From the NCBI GenBank assembly GCA_934270345.1, contig CAKQPT010000003.1, positions 67,546-131,545 on the forward strand: a DNA stretch of 64,000 bases, in the 5' to 3' direction. The notes beneath the pieces are model-generated. The model made no database searches. It was not told where the DNA came from and was given only the letters and a program-made list of their open reading frames with translations. The translations under genes and the position numbers were made by a program. This document shows positions 25,912 to 34,274 of the stretch, in pieces (position 1 is the first letter of the stretch; each line of letters begins with the position of its first letter). The stretch is from an uncultured Oribacterium sp. (GTDB lineage: Bacteria; Bacillota; Clostridia; Lachnospirales; Lachnospiraceae).

Positions 25912-27996
25912 TTATAATGCCCGGATCCTCTCCGTCCGGCTGCGGACGAAGTCCTCGAGCTTCTCCATGTACTCGGCCTCGGTGATCGTACCATCCGCCA
26001 CCTCCGACAGCCCCATCTCCCAGGAGGCGGTCAGCTTCGGATTCAGCAGATGCGGCACCGAAATCTTCACATAATACGCGATGTACTCACCGAGCTTTGT
26101 CGGCGACAGCACCTGCGTCTTCTTCTGCAACGCGATATATTTGTTATCCACGAGCTTCGTCAGAATGCCCGCACGCGTCGCACTGGTGCCGATGCCCGCG
26201 CCCTTGATCTGCGCCCGCAGCTCCTCATCCTCGATGAGGTTGCCGGCGTTCTCCATCGCGAGGATCATCGATCCGGAGGTATAGCGCTTCGGCGGCGCGG
26301 TCTCGCCCTCCTTCACGCGGAGCGTCTCGAGCTGCAGCTTCTGCCCCTTCCGAAGCTTCAGCAGTGCCTCGCTCAGACTTCGGTTGTCCCCCTCATCTTC
26401 GCTCTCTCCACTGTTCCCTGCGCCAATGCTTCCGTCCGCAGACATCGTCGCGACGCCGTTCGGTCCCGCTGCCGAAGCAGCCATGGTCGAGGCATCCGAC
26501 GTCGTGGCGCCTGCATTGGCCGGATCTGCTGCCGGGGACGTGCCACCGAGGGCGGCACTCCGGCGCACGTCGGCGACCTTCAGATAGCCCTCTTCCTTCA
26601 GGGCACGGGAGCTCACGCTGAAGGTCTCGCCCTGGCAGTCGATCGTCAGCGCGATGCGCTCGTAGATCGCCGGCGGGAAGAAAATCGAGAGGAATCGACG
26701 GCAGATGAGCTCGTACACCTTCTTCGAGAGCGGCTTCAGCGACTGGTACTCGCGCTGGCCCTGACCGGTCGGAATGATCGCGTAGTGGTCGGCGATCTTC
26801 TTATCGTCGACGTAACGGGTTTTCGCGATGGTTTTAAAGCTGCCGGATGACAGGATCTCCTGCGCCTGCGGAGCCACCGGCGCGTAGTTCGCGATGCCGC
26901 GGATGTTCTTCTCGATCTCCTTCGATACGGCGGTCGAAAGCACACGCGCATCGGTACGCGGGTAGGTGGTCAGCTTCTTCTCGTAGAGCTCCTGCGCGAT
27001 GGCGAGGGTCTCATCCGGGCTGATCTTGAACATCTTTGCGCAGTCGTTCTGCAGCTCCGCGAGGTTATAGAGCAGCGGCGGATTCTTCGTTTCCTTCTTC
27101 TTCGTAACAGCGGTCACGGTCGCCTCACACGGAAACGGCATGAAGCTCTTCATGAACTCCGCAGCGCGCTCCGGCTTCAGGAAGCCCTTGCCGTCGTAGA
27201 TGTCCGTCGGACTGTAGCGCGGCGACTGCTCCGACGGCTTCCAGTCCGCACTCAGTTTCGCACCCTCCCCGAGGGCGAAATCCCCGAGGATGCGGTAGAA
27301 GGTCGTCTTCTGGAAGGCCCGGATCTCCTGCTCGCGCTTGACGATCATGCCGAGGACACAGGTCATGACGCGGCCGACGGCCACGGTCATCTTCTCCTCC
27401 GGCTTCATGCCGAGCTGCTGCTTGATCCGGTAGCGGTACTTGAGCGACAGCGCGCGGCTGAAGTTGATGCCCATGAGGTAGTCCTCCTTCGCGCGGCTGA
27501 ACGCCGCTGCGGACAGGTGGTCATACTCGCTGTCGAGCTTCGCCTCGCGGATGCCGCGGAGGATTTCCTCGTTCGTCTGGGAATCGATCCAGACACGACG
27601 GCGCTCCTTCTCCTTCGGCACCTCCGCCATCATATCGACGAGCCGGTAGATGTACTCTCCCTCGCGGGCACTATCGGTGCAGATATAGATGGTTTCGACG
27701 TCCGGACGGTTCAGCTGCTTCGCGACGACCGCGAACTGCTTCGCCGTGCCCTTACTGACCTCATATTTCCATTCGTCCGCCTTTGGGATGAACGGGAGCG
27801 TGTCGAAGCTCCACTTCTGAAACTTCTCATCGTACGCCGCCGGATAGCTGAGCTGTACAAGGTGACCCACGCACCAGGTCACCACATAATCTTCATTTTC
27901 CAGGAAGCCGTCGCCGCGCCGGACGTTTTTCATGCCGAGCGCCTGCGCGAACTGCTGCGCCACCGACGGCTTCTCTGCGATAAATAATTTCTTCAA
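25912..27996 (-). CDS. topB: DNA topoisomerase III
   Basis: Type IA topoisomerase that decatenates and relaxes DNA via a 5' phosphotyrosine. TOPRIM segment KKLFIAEKPSVAQQFA ... CTDSAREGEYIYR, active-site Tyr in KLTTYPRTDAR, and GIGTSATRAGILTKL near the C-terminus. About 694 residues. The family N-terminus suggests TTG at 27996 with GGGAGG just ahead; a GTG four codons upstream (28008) is the alternative. A low-complexity insertion at roughly residues 475-535 (Ala/Gly/Ser/Thr) contains Ala-Asn-Ala encoded by GGCCAATGC. Confidence 0.95.
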   Translation of the reverse strand: MKKLFIAEKPSVAQQFAQALGMKNVRRGDGFLENEDYVVTWCVGHLVQLSYPAAYDEKFQKWSFDTLPFIPKADEWKYEVSKGTAKQFAVVAKQLNRPDVETIYICTDSAREGEYIYRLVDMMAEVPKEKERRRVWIDSQTNEEILRGIREAKLDSEYDHLSAAAFSRAKEDYLMGINFSRALSLKYRYRIKQQLGMKPEEKMTVAVGRVMTCVLGMIVKREQEIRAFQKTTFYRILGDFALGEGAKLSADWKPSEQSPRYSPTDIYDGKGFLKPERAAEFMKSFMPFPCEATVTAVTKKKETKNPPLLYNLAELQNDCAKMFKISPDETLAIAQELYEKKLTTYPRTDARVLSTAVSKEIEKNIRGIANYAPVAPQAQEILSSGSFKTIAKTRYVDDKKIADHYAIIPTGQGQREYQSLKPLSKKVYELICRRFLSIFFPPAIYERIALTIDCQGETFSVSSRALKEEGYLKVADVRRSAALGGTSPAADPANAGATTSDASTMAASAAGPNGVATMSADGSIGAGNSGESEDEGDNRSLSEALLKLRKGQKLQLETLRVKEGETAPPKRYTSGSMILAMENAGNLIEDEELRAQIKGAGIGTSATRAGILTKLVDNKYIALQKKTQVLSPTKLGEYIAYYVKISVPHLLNPKLTASWEMGLSEVADGTITEAEYMEKLEDFVRSRTERIRAL

Positions 27997-28071
27997 TTCG
28001 CCTCCCACTGATCCATGTACGAGCGCCGCCCGTGGATGTCCTGTGGGTGCTTCGAAAAGAAGTACTTCTGT

Positions 28072-29133
28072 TTACTGAAGCTCCCACTTGTAAATCGTCG
28101 TTGTGTCGTATTCCTCGCCGGCCTTCACGATGCTGGTCGGCCACTCCGGCTTGTGCAGGCAGTCCGGATAGTGCTGGGTCTCGAAGCAGTACGCGTAGCG
28201 TGGGCCGAAATGCGCACCGTTCTTGCCCTCGAAATCACCGTTCATGAAGTTTGCGGTATAGAACTGCATGCCCTCGAGATCGGTATAGACGGACATTCGG
28301 ATGCCGGACTCCTCCGCATACGCAGAGGCGACGAGACGTACGTCCCCGTCGTAGTCATTGAGCACCCAGTTGTGATCGAAGCCGTTTGCAAACTTCAGCT
28401 GATCGAAGTCCGCGTTGATGTCGCGCGCGATCACCTTCTCGGTGGTGAAATCCATTGGGGTGCCGGCCACCGGCTCGATGCGACCGTACGGAATCGAAAT
28501 CTCGCTGGCTGGTGTATAAGCGTCTGCATTGATCCAGACACGCTGATTCATCGCGTCGCCGCTGTCGTAGCCGTTGAGGTTAAAGTACGCGTGGTTCGTC
28601 ATGTTGAAGACGGTGTCCTGGTCGGCGGTCGCCTGATAGTGGATCTCGAGCGCGTCGTCCTCGGTCAGGGTATAGGTCACGGCCACCTCAGCGTTGCCTG
28701 GGAAGCCCTGATCGCCGTCCGGGGAATGCAGCGAGAAGATCACGTAGCTGCCGAGACCGGCATCCGCATAATCCGCGTCCCAGATGCGGCTCCGCCAGTA
28801 ATCCGGACCGGAATGCAGGTTGTTGGCGCCGTTGTCATTGACGGCGAGCGCATAATGCTTTCCACCCAGCTCGAAGCCCGCCTGACTGATACGGTTCGCG
28901 TTGCGGCCCACCGGCTCGCCCATGTGACCCGGATTCGCAAGCAGAAGCTCCGTCTGGTCGACGCCCAGCACTACATCCCGCATGTTTCCGTCCTTATCGC
29001 GCACCAGCATCGTAAGCCAGGTACCACCGAGGTTCGTAAAGCTCGCCTCCGTACCATGCTGATTCGTAATCGTATATCGCTTCACCTCACGGCCATCCTT
29101 CAGTGTACCAAGCACTGATTCTCTCACTGACAT
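28072..29133 (-). CDS. galM: Aldose 1-epimerase (galactose mutarotase)
   Basis: Interconverts alpha and beta anomers of galactose/glucose, feeding the Leloir pathway encoded at 38.7-43 kb. 353 residues; NRISQAGFELGGKHYAL, NDNGANNLHSGP (GxxxxLHG-type), MTNHAYFNLNGYDSGD (catalytic His) and FDHNWVLNDYDG are typical. The ATG follows GATGGGAGGAAC. It stands alone, away from galKET, upstream of topB on the same strand. Confidence 0.95.
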   Translation of the reverse strand: MSVRESVLGTLKDGREVKRYTITNQHGTEASFTNLGGTWLTMLVRDKDGNMRDVVLGVDQTELLLANPGHMGEPVGRNANRISQAGFELGGKHYALAVNDNGANNLHSGPDYWRSRIWDADYADAGLGSYVIFSLHSPDGDQGFPGNAEVAVTYTLTEDDALEIHYQATADQDTVFNMTNHAYFNLNGYDSGDAMNQRVWINADAYTPASEISIPYGRIEPVAGTPMDFTTEKVIARDINADFDQLKFANGFDHNWVLNDYDGDVRLVASAYAEESGIRMSVYTDLEGMQFYTANFMNGDFEGKNGAHFGPRYAYCFETQHYPDCLHKPEWPTSIVKAGEEYDTTTIYKWELQ

Positions 29134-29344
29134 CGCATGTTCCTCCCATCGAAGATGCACTATAGAAAATGCAGGGCAGATATTCATCGCTGATCACCAT
29201 CACTCTCTCCGTACCCTTCCAGAGGGTCCAGGACGATCAAGCGTGTCATCGGCACTGCCCATAAACTGCAAGTATTATACTCTATTTTCAGGCTCGTTTC
29301 TACCAGAGAAACGAGCTGCTCAGGAGTCCCTTTTCTCGCGCGAA

Positions 29345-29435
29345 TCTTAAGAATTTCGTAATGGGGTCTGACCCCATTAAATTTTTCTAAACAGAATCTA
29401 AACAATAAGTTTATGGGGTCAGACCCCATAAACTC
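29345..29435. repeat. Two REP-like palindromes (copies 2 and 3) behind galM start
   Basis: Copy 2 (29345-29378) is CTTAAGAATTTCGTAAT plus GGGGTCTGACCCC; copy 3 (29404-29435) is AAGTTTATGGGGTCAGACCCC plus ATAAACT. They occupy the 340-base gap between galM and asd; no coding sequence is credible there. Confidence 0.75.
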
Positions 29436-29461
29436 AAAAAGGCTCCGCATGACGCGGAGCC
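29436..29461 (-). terminator. Intrinsic terminator of asd
   Basis: GGCTCCGC/GCGGAGCC, 5-base loop, five T on the minus strand (29440-29436). Confidence 0.9.
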
Positions 29462-29474
29462 TTCAGCTGAATGA

Positions 29475-30557
29475 TTATTTCTTTGTGATGTAGCCCTTCT
29501 TTGCGAGGTACTCGGCTGCTTCTACGCCGCCGCCGGCAGCACCACGGAGGGTGTTGTGGCTGAGACCGACGAACTTCCAGTCATAGATGGAGTCCTCACG
29601 GAGACGGCCGATGGAGATGCCCATGCCGTTCTCGTAATTCACATCGAGGGAAACCTGTGGACGGTCGTCCTCCTCGAGGTACTGGATGAACTGCTTCGGT
29701 GCGGACGGAAGCTCGAGCTCCTGCGGCTCACCGCGATAACTGCGGAGTGCCTCGACGAGTTCTTCCTTCGTCGGCTTCTTATGGAACTTGACGAAGACCG
29801 TCGCGGTGTGACCGTTCAGAATCGGTACACGGATGCACTGTGCAGAGATCTTCAGGCCATCGATGAGATCGATATGATCCCCCTCGAGGCTGCCGAGTAC
29901 GCGAAGCGGCTCCTTCTCGGACTTCTCTTCCTCACCACCGATGTACGGGATGATGTTGTGCTCCATCTCCGGCCAGGACTCGAAGTTCTTGCCGGCACCG
30001 GAAATCGCCTGGTAGGTGGAAACGATCACCTCATACGGCTCGAACTGCATCCATGCAGCGAGGGCCGGCGTGTAGGACTGGATCGAGCAGTTCGGCTTCA
30101 CGGCGATGAAACCACGGGTGGTGCCGAGACGCTTCTTCTGTGCCTCGATGAGCTGATAGTGATCCGGGTTGATCTCCGGAACGACCATCGGTACATCTGT
30201 CGTCCAGCGGTGTGCAGAGTTGTTGGAAACGACCGGGGTCTCCGCCTTCGCATACGCTTCCTCGATGGCCTTGATCTCGTCCTTCTTCATATCCACTGCG
30301 GAAAATACGAAGTCGACATCCTTCGCAACCTCTTCTACCTTCGAAACGTCCTGGACGATCATGTCCTTCACTTCCTCCGGCATCGGAATATCCAGCTTCC
30401 ACTTGCCTTCTACGGCCTCTGCATAAGTCTTACCTGCAGATCTCGGGGACGCTGCAAGCGTCGTCAGCTCGAACCAAGGATGATTTACAAGCAATGTAAT
30501 AAAACGCTGGCCAACCATTCCAGTCGCACCAAGAACACCAACCTTTAACTTTTCCAT
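29475..30557 (-). CDS. asd: Aspartate-semialdehyde dehydrogenase (archaeal/fungal-type)
   Basis: Makes aspartate semialdehyde for lysine/diaminopimelate, threonine and methionine. 360 residues; Rossmann start KVGVLGATGMVGQRFI, active-site Cys in AVKPNCSIQSYTP, and VSTYQAISGAGK. The sequence pattern is that of the archaeal/fungal branch rather than the E. coli branch. GAGGAG precedes the ATG. Own promoter and terminator make it a single-gene unit with a short leader and no lysine riboswitch. Confidence 0.96.
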   Translation of the reverse strand: MEKLKVGVLGATGMVGQRFITLLVNHPWFELTTLAASPRSAGKTYAEAVEGKWKLDIPMPEEVKDMIVQDVSKVEEVAKDVDFVFSAVDMKKDEIKAIEEAYAKAETPVVSNNSAHRWTTDVPMVVPEINPDHYQLIEAQKKRLGTTRGFIAVKPNCSIQSYTPALAAWMQFEPYEVIVSTYQAISGAGKNFESWPEMEHNIIPYIGGEEEKSEKEPLRVLGSLEGDHIDLIDGLKISAQCIRVPILNGHTATVFVKFHKKPTKEELVEALRSYRGEPQELELPSAPKQFIQYLEEDDRPQVSLDVNYENGMGISIGRLREDSIYDWKFVGLSHNTLRGAAGGGVEAAEYLAKKGYITKK

Positions 30558-30611
30558 TTCAGTCTCCTCAACACTTTTAATGCGCTTTGATAGATACGTA
30601 TATGTTTCCGT

Positions 30612-30640
30612 ATTGTATTACTTTTAACTGCGAGTGGCAA
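30612..30640 (-). promoter_or_regulatory. asd promoter
   Basis: TTGCCA (30640-30635), 17-base spacer, TACAAT (30617-30612) on the minus strand. Confidence 0.7.
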
Positions 30641-30670
30641 TATAACAATTTCGAATAATAATATTAACCT

Positions 30671-30838
30671 TCACCCGAAGGTGACATTATTCTTTAAAAA
30701 TCCTTCAACATCCGGGTTTTTGGGACACAAAAAATCGGAAAGCATTCTGATCAATGCAGGCTCTCCGACGTCTTCATCACTACCTAGGGCAAGATACTCA
30801 CGGATGTTGATGATCGTATAATCATCTCTGACCGCCAC
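30671..30838 (-). pseudogene. Truncated GNAT-type toxin remnant
   Basis: A GTG start overlaps the end of the antitoxin gene, giving AVRDDYTIINIREYLALG, then ALIRMLSDFLCPKNPDVEGF, then a stop after about 55 residues. This matches the N-terminus of acetyltransferase-fold toxins that follow small antitoxins in clostridia; the acetyl-CoA-binding part is missing. Assignment rests on that segment and the overlap arrangement, so it is tentative. Confidence 0.5.
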
Positions 30839-30875
30839 TCGTTCTCTTCCTCGCTTCCATGAATTTTCTGAGGTC
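30822..30875. repeat. 54-bp direct repeat, first copy
   Basis: Covers the antitoxin 3' end and toxin start; repeated at 31824-31877 with four differences, 1,002 bases apart. Confidence 0.85.
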
Positions 30876-31016
30876 CGCTTCACCTTTAATCTGTTTTACA
30901 GAAAGCTGATGACGTACTGGGCGATTATTAGCAGACTTCTCGATTGCTTCAACAAAGCTCTCTACCTGCTTTTCCCCAGATATAACAAAACTCTTCGTAA
31001 TACTTGAAGTTGCCAT
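30822..31016 (-). CDS. Small antitoxin-like protein
   Basis: A 64-residue basic protein (ATSSITKSFVISGEKQVES ... LRKFMEARKRTSGGQR) with a strong ribosome site (AAGGAGGTGGTTGT). Its last 17 bases overlap the truncated toxin frame, the usual antitoxin-toxin order. It may now be an orphan antitoxin. An AT-rich inverted repeat at about 31078-31105 (CAAAA..TTTTG) upstream could be its autoregulatory operator. Base composition is clearly lower in GC than the neighbours. Confidence 0.6.
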   Translation of the reverse strand: MATSSITKSFVISGEKQVESFVEAIEKSANNRPVRHQLSVKQIKGEADLRKFMEARKRTSGGQR

Positions 31017-31226
31017 ACAACCACCTCCTTATCATATGTATCGATAGCACAAACTGTAAAACTATCTTGTGTATATAATACTAATACAAAAACATTTGTT
31101 TTGCAATGCTAATAGTATTTTAATTTTAATAAGCTCCCCTAACTGCGTAACAGTTCAGCCGGGGTGATTTGGTAAACTGGATCATTTTCAAGGTGTCTTT
31201 ACTCTTCCTGCTTTACTCTTCCTTGG

Positions 31227-31623
31227 TGCCATTAGTTTGAGGCTGCCACTCAGTGTTTTTCACAAATCTACTTTATCTCGTTCGTATGCCATTAGGATTT
31301 TTCACAGTTTCCTCTCCTGGCGAGTCTATGACATTAAGTCCTGTCCTTCTCGCCTTTTATTATCCGAGTGAAATCTCGATTTTTGACGCAATACCGCCCT
31401 TTTTTGAAGCAGTGACTTTATATCTGCCTCCGCTTTTCTTCTGCAAACGCCCTTTGGCCGTGCCTTGACGCCACATACTTAATGTCACAGCTTCGTATAT
31501 TTCCCCATCTGTGAAATAATCTAATGGCACAGCTCTCTGAAATTAATGATTTGTAAAAGTCACTTAATGGCACGGATCTTGAAAACGCCCCGTTTGTTAC
31601 AAACTCCAGAAAATATAATGGCA
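31227..31623. mobile_element. Inverted array of TGCCATTA sites: internally deleted transposon-like remnant
   Basis: Seven related 9-mers face inward. Left: TGCCATTAG (31227), TGCCATTAG (31287), TGACATTAA (31329). Right, on the other strand: TGCCATTAT (31623), TGCCATTAA (31572), TGCCATTAG (31529), TGACATTAA (31487). The innermost pair is the divergent TGACATTAA on both sides, and inner spacings are 42-43 bases on both sides. Multiple spaced transposase sites at each end are typical of IS21-like and Tn7/Mu-like elements. No transposase gene remains; the 806-base gap (31017-31823) otherwise holds no credible gene. Confidence 0.55.
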
Positions 31624-31675
31624 TCACTCTTTGAAATCGCTTCTTTGCGAAAATCGAACTCAAATGGGCGTCGAT

Positions 31676-31754
31676 TTTTTGTTTGCCTGCTTGGGGCGGG
31701 GCCGATATGTAAGCAGGTAAAAGATGTTCACTGGGGTGGGCAGGCAAACAAAAA
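31676..31754. repeat. 15-bp perfect inverted repeat around a GC-rich loop
   Basis: TTTTTGTTTGCCTGC (31676-31690) and GCAGGCAAACAAAAA (31740-31754), with CTGCTT/AAGCAG as an inner stem option. It lies between the inverted array and the second antitoxin fragment; either strand would end the hairpin in a T-rich run. Confidence 0.65.
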
Positions 31755-31823
31755 GAGACGCCTGGTATGGACGCCTCTCTTAAAAACGCAGCTGGATAGA
31801 ATCTGGTGTTACAGGGTGTATGG

Positions 31824-31877
31824 TCATCTCTGACCGCCACTCGTTCTCTTCCTCGCTTCCATAAATTTTCTAATGTC
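31824..31877 (-). pseudogene. Second antitoxin/toxin junction fragment (54-bp repeat copy)
   Basis: Reads FMEARKRTSGGQR then stop, with the overlapping toxin start AVRDDHT, immediately after the parC stop codon. Neither gene continues; the toxin frame is lost within a few codons. Confidence 0.7.
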
Positions 31878-31882
31878 TTCTA

Positions 31883-34120
31883 TCAATGTTTCGTGCCTTT
31901 TCCGGCGCGGCCGGCGAGCTTCAGGCGGTTGAGGCTGAGCGGCTTCTTCCGGTAGGTAATCTCCACCGGCTCGGTGCCGAGGAGGTAGAAGTGCTCGAGG
32001 GTGTCGCACTTGCCGAGCTTGATGCCGATGACGCCCTTGCTGTTCTTCTTCTGGAGCGGGATGTCGCTCAGCGAGCAGCGGAGGAAGTAGCCGTCATGCG
32101 TCTCGAAGACGATGTCGGTTTCGTAGGCCATCTCGCGGATCTCGATCAGCCGATCGCCCTCGCCCAGCTTCGTCGCAGCGACGAGCTTGTTCGCAGTCTC
32201 GAATTCCGAGGTCTCGACGAGCTTCACCATCGCGTCTCTCGTCGCGAAGATCAGGGTCTTCCCGGCCAGGGCGGACTTCACATTGGCATAGATAATCTCT
32301 TCCTGGTTCGCGTTGTACTTACTGATATTGTCGATCGGTATGCCCTTGTCCTTGAACTTTCCGAGCGGCACATCCTGGCACTTGATCTGGTGCATGTTGC
32401 CCTTATCGGTGAACAGCAACACCCGGTCCGTGTTCTTGCACTTCAGCACGAAACGGTTCTCCGACTCGACAGCCTCCTGGTTCCGCTGGTAGGTCGCCTC
32501 ATCCATGAGCTTACAGTAGCCGAACTTGTCCTGGATGTAGTAGCAACTGATCTCCTGCACCTCGTTCTCGTTGAAGACGGCTTCCTTACCATCCTCGAGT
32601 ACGGTGCGCCGCGGCACGGCATACGCGGCCTTGATCATCATGAGGTCCTCGGACAGCACCTCGTTCATGCGCTCGCGGCTGCCCAGGATCCCGCGGTACT
32701 CCTTGATGTTCCGCAGGGTCTCGGCATGCTGCTTCTTCAGCTCGATCAGCTCGAGACCGATGAGCTTGCTGAGACGCATATCGAGGATGGCCTGTGCCTG
32801 CCGCTCCGTGAAGTGAAAGGTCTCGATCGTCGACACAAACTCGCGGTCCCGCTCACGGAACTTGATGCCCGCGATCTCACCGCTCATGAGTGCCTGCTTC
32901 GCATCGGCCTGGTTCTTCGAGTTCCGGAGGAGGGCAATGATGGCGTCGATCAGGTCGACGGCCTTGATGAGACCATCCTGGATCTCTTTACGTGCGAGCT
33001 CCTTCTCGAGCAGGTTCTGGTACTTGTTCGTGAGGATCTCGTACTGGAACTTGAGATAGGCCTTCAGGATGCCCCGGAGCGTCATGGTCTCCGGTCGCCC
33101 CTCGTGGATGGCCAGCATGTTCACGCCGAAGGTATCCTCGAGTCTCGTTTTCTTATACAGTATATTCTGAATGCGCTCGATGTCCGCACCGGTCTTCAGC
33201 TCTAGCACGATGCGGATGCCGTTTTTGTCGGACTGGTTCGAGATATCGACGATCTCCGGGAGGATCTTATCCTCGACGAGCTGGGCGACATCCTGCATGA
33301 ACTTCATGATGCCCTGGCCGATCATCGTGTACGGAATCTCGGTCACGACGAGCTTATCACGGTCGGAACGGCCCTCCTTCTTCTCAAACTGCAGCTTGCC
33401 GCGGAGCTTGAGGCGGCCCGTACCACTGCGGTAGATGTCGACGAGCTCAGACTTATTGGCGATGATGCCGCCGGTCGGGAAATCTGGTCCCTTCAGGTAC
33501 TGCATCATGTCCGCGGTCTCCATCGCCGGGTTGCGCAGGTACGCGAGGATGAGATCGATGATCTCACCGAGATTGTGGCTCGGGGTGGAGGTCGTCATGC
33601 CGACTGCGATACCCTCGGAGCCGTTCAGCAGGAAGTACGGGATACGTGCCGGCAGCACCACCGGCTCCCGCAGGGTCTCATCGTAGTTCGGCTGAAACGG
33701 CACCATCGTATCAAGGTCCGCCAGCATACAGTCATCCGTGAACTTCTCGAGCTTCGCCTCGGTGTATCGCGGTGCGGCTGCGGAGTCGCCCTCGATCGAA
33801 CCGAAGTTACCCTGGCCATGCACCACCGGCTGCATACGCTTGAAATCCTGTGCCATGACGACCAGGGTGTCGTAAATCGAAGCATCACCGTGCGGATGGT
33901 ACTTACCCATCGTATCACCACAGATACGTGCCGACTTATAGGTCGGGCGATCGTGGTTTGCATGCAGCTCGTTCATATCATAGAGCACACGCCGCTGTAC
34001 CGGCTTCAGTCCGTCACGGATGTCCGGCACCGCACGCGAGGTGATGACACTCATCGAGTAATCGAGGTAGGATTTCTGCATCTCCTCGGAAAATTCAGTT
34101 GTTAAAATCTGTTCAGCCAT
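31883..34120 (-). CDS. parC: Type IIA topoisomerase A subunit (ParC/GyrA family)
   Basis: DNA-cleaving subunit that works with the B subunit encoded upstream. 745 residues. N-terminal winged-helix region AVPDIRDGLKPVQRRVLYDM, quinolone-region HPHGDASIYDTLVVMAQDF, and active-site Tyr in SAAAPRYTEAKL. The C-terminal beta-pinwheel has only a degenerate GyrA box (QKKNSKG instead of QRRGGKG), which favours topoisomerase IV over gyrase; the pair lies away from any dnaA/recF cluster in this window. The ATG with AAAGGA upstream is chosen over one 13 codons earlier. Gyrase versus Topo IV cannot be settled from the window. Confidence 0.85.
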   Translation of the reverse strand: MAEQILTTEFSEEMQKSYLDYSMSVITSRAVPDIRDGLKPVQRRVLYDMNELHANHDRPTYKSARICGDTMGKYHPHGDASIYDTLVVMAQDFKRMQPVVHGQGNFGSIEGDSAAAPRYTEAKLEKFTDDCMLADLDTMVPFQPNYDETLREPVVLPARIPYFLLNGSEGIAVGMTTSTPSHNLGEIIDLILAYLRNPAMETADMMQYLKGPDFPTGGIIANKSELVDIYRSGTGRLKLRGKLQFEKKEGRSDRDKLVVTEIPYTMIGQGIMKFMQDVAQLVEDKILPEIVDISNQSDKNGIRIVLELKTGADIERIQNILYKKTRLEDTFGVNMLAIHEGRPETMTLRGILKAYLKFQYEILTNKYQNLLEKELARKEIQDGLIKAVDLIDAIIALLRNSKNQADAKQALMSGEIAGIKFRERDREFVSTIETFHFTERQAQAILDMRLSKLIGLELIELKKQHAETLRNIKEYRGILGSRERMNEVLSEDLMMIKAAYAVPRRTVLEDGKEAVFNENEVQEISCYYIQDKFGYCKLMDEATYQRNQEAVESENRFVLKCKNTDRVLLFTDKGNMHQIKCQDVPLGKFKDKGIPIDNISKYNANQEEIIYANVKSALAGKTLIFATRDAMVKLVETSEFETANKLVAATKLGEGDRLIEIREMAYETDIVFETHDGYFLRCSLSDIPLQKKNSKGVIGIKLGKCDTLEHFYLLGTEPVEITYRKKPLSLNRLKLAGRAGKGTKH

Positions 34121-34149
34121 GTTTTTCCTTTGCTTAACGTTATAAGGAG

Positions 34150-34270
34150 ACAATGCCATTGGATGCGCCTACGGCGCGGGCATTGTCGTTTGATTTTGCC
34201 GCAATGGCGGCAAAACGGCCTCGCCGCCCGGGGGCATCACACAGGGGCCCGCCCCTTCGGGGCACCCTAT
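34150..34270 (-). other. Structured spacer between parE and parC
   Basis: Three stems in a row: GACAATGCC/GGCATTGTC with GCGCC/GGCGC inside, GATTTTGCCGC/GCGGCAAAAC, and ATCACACAGGG/CCCTATGTGAT with GCCCC/GGGGC at the tip. No clear T tract follows, so it may act on mRNA processing between the two genes. Confidence 0.5.
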
Positions 34271-34274
34271 GTGA

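Noticed and set aside
29184..29450. Minus-strand open frame of 88 codons between galM and asd
   Set aside because: It consists largely of the two REP-like palindromes and part of the asd terminator.
31201..31640. Possible CRISPR array in the repeat-rich AT-rich region
   Set aside because: The repeated unit is only about 9 bases, faces both directions, and spacing is uneven; no cas genes. An inverted transposase-site array fits better.
31418..31840. Minus-strand open frame of 140 codons starting with the toxin-like AVRDD
   Set aside because: Only the first few codons come from the toxin; the rest runs through the transposon remnant and inverted repeat without protein-like features.
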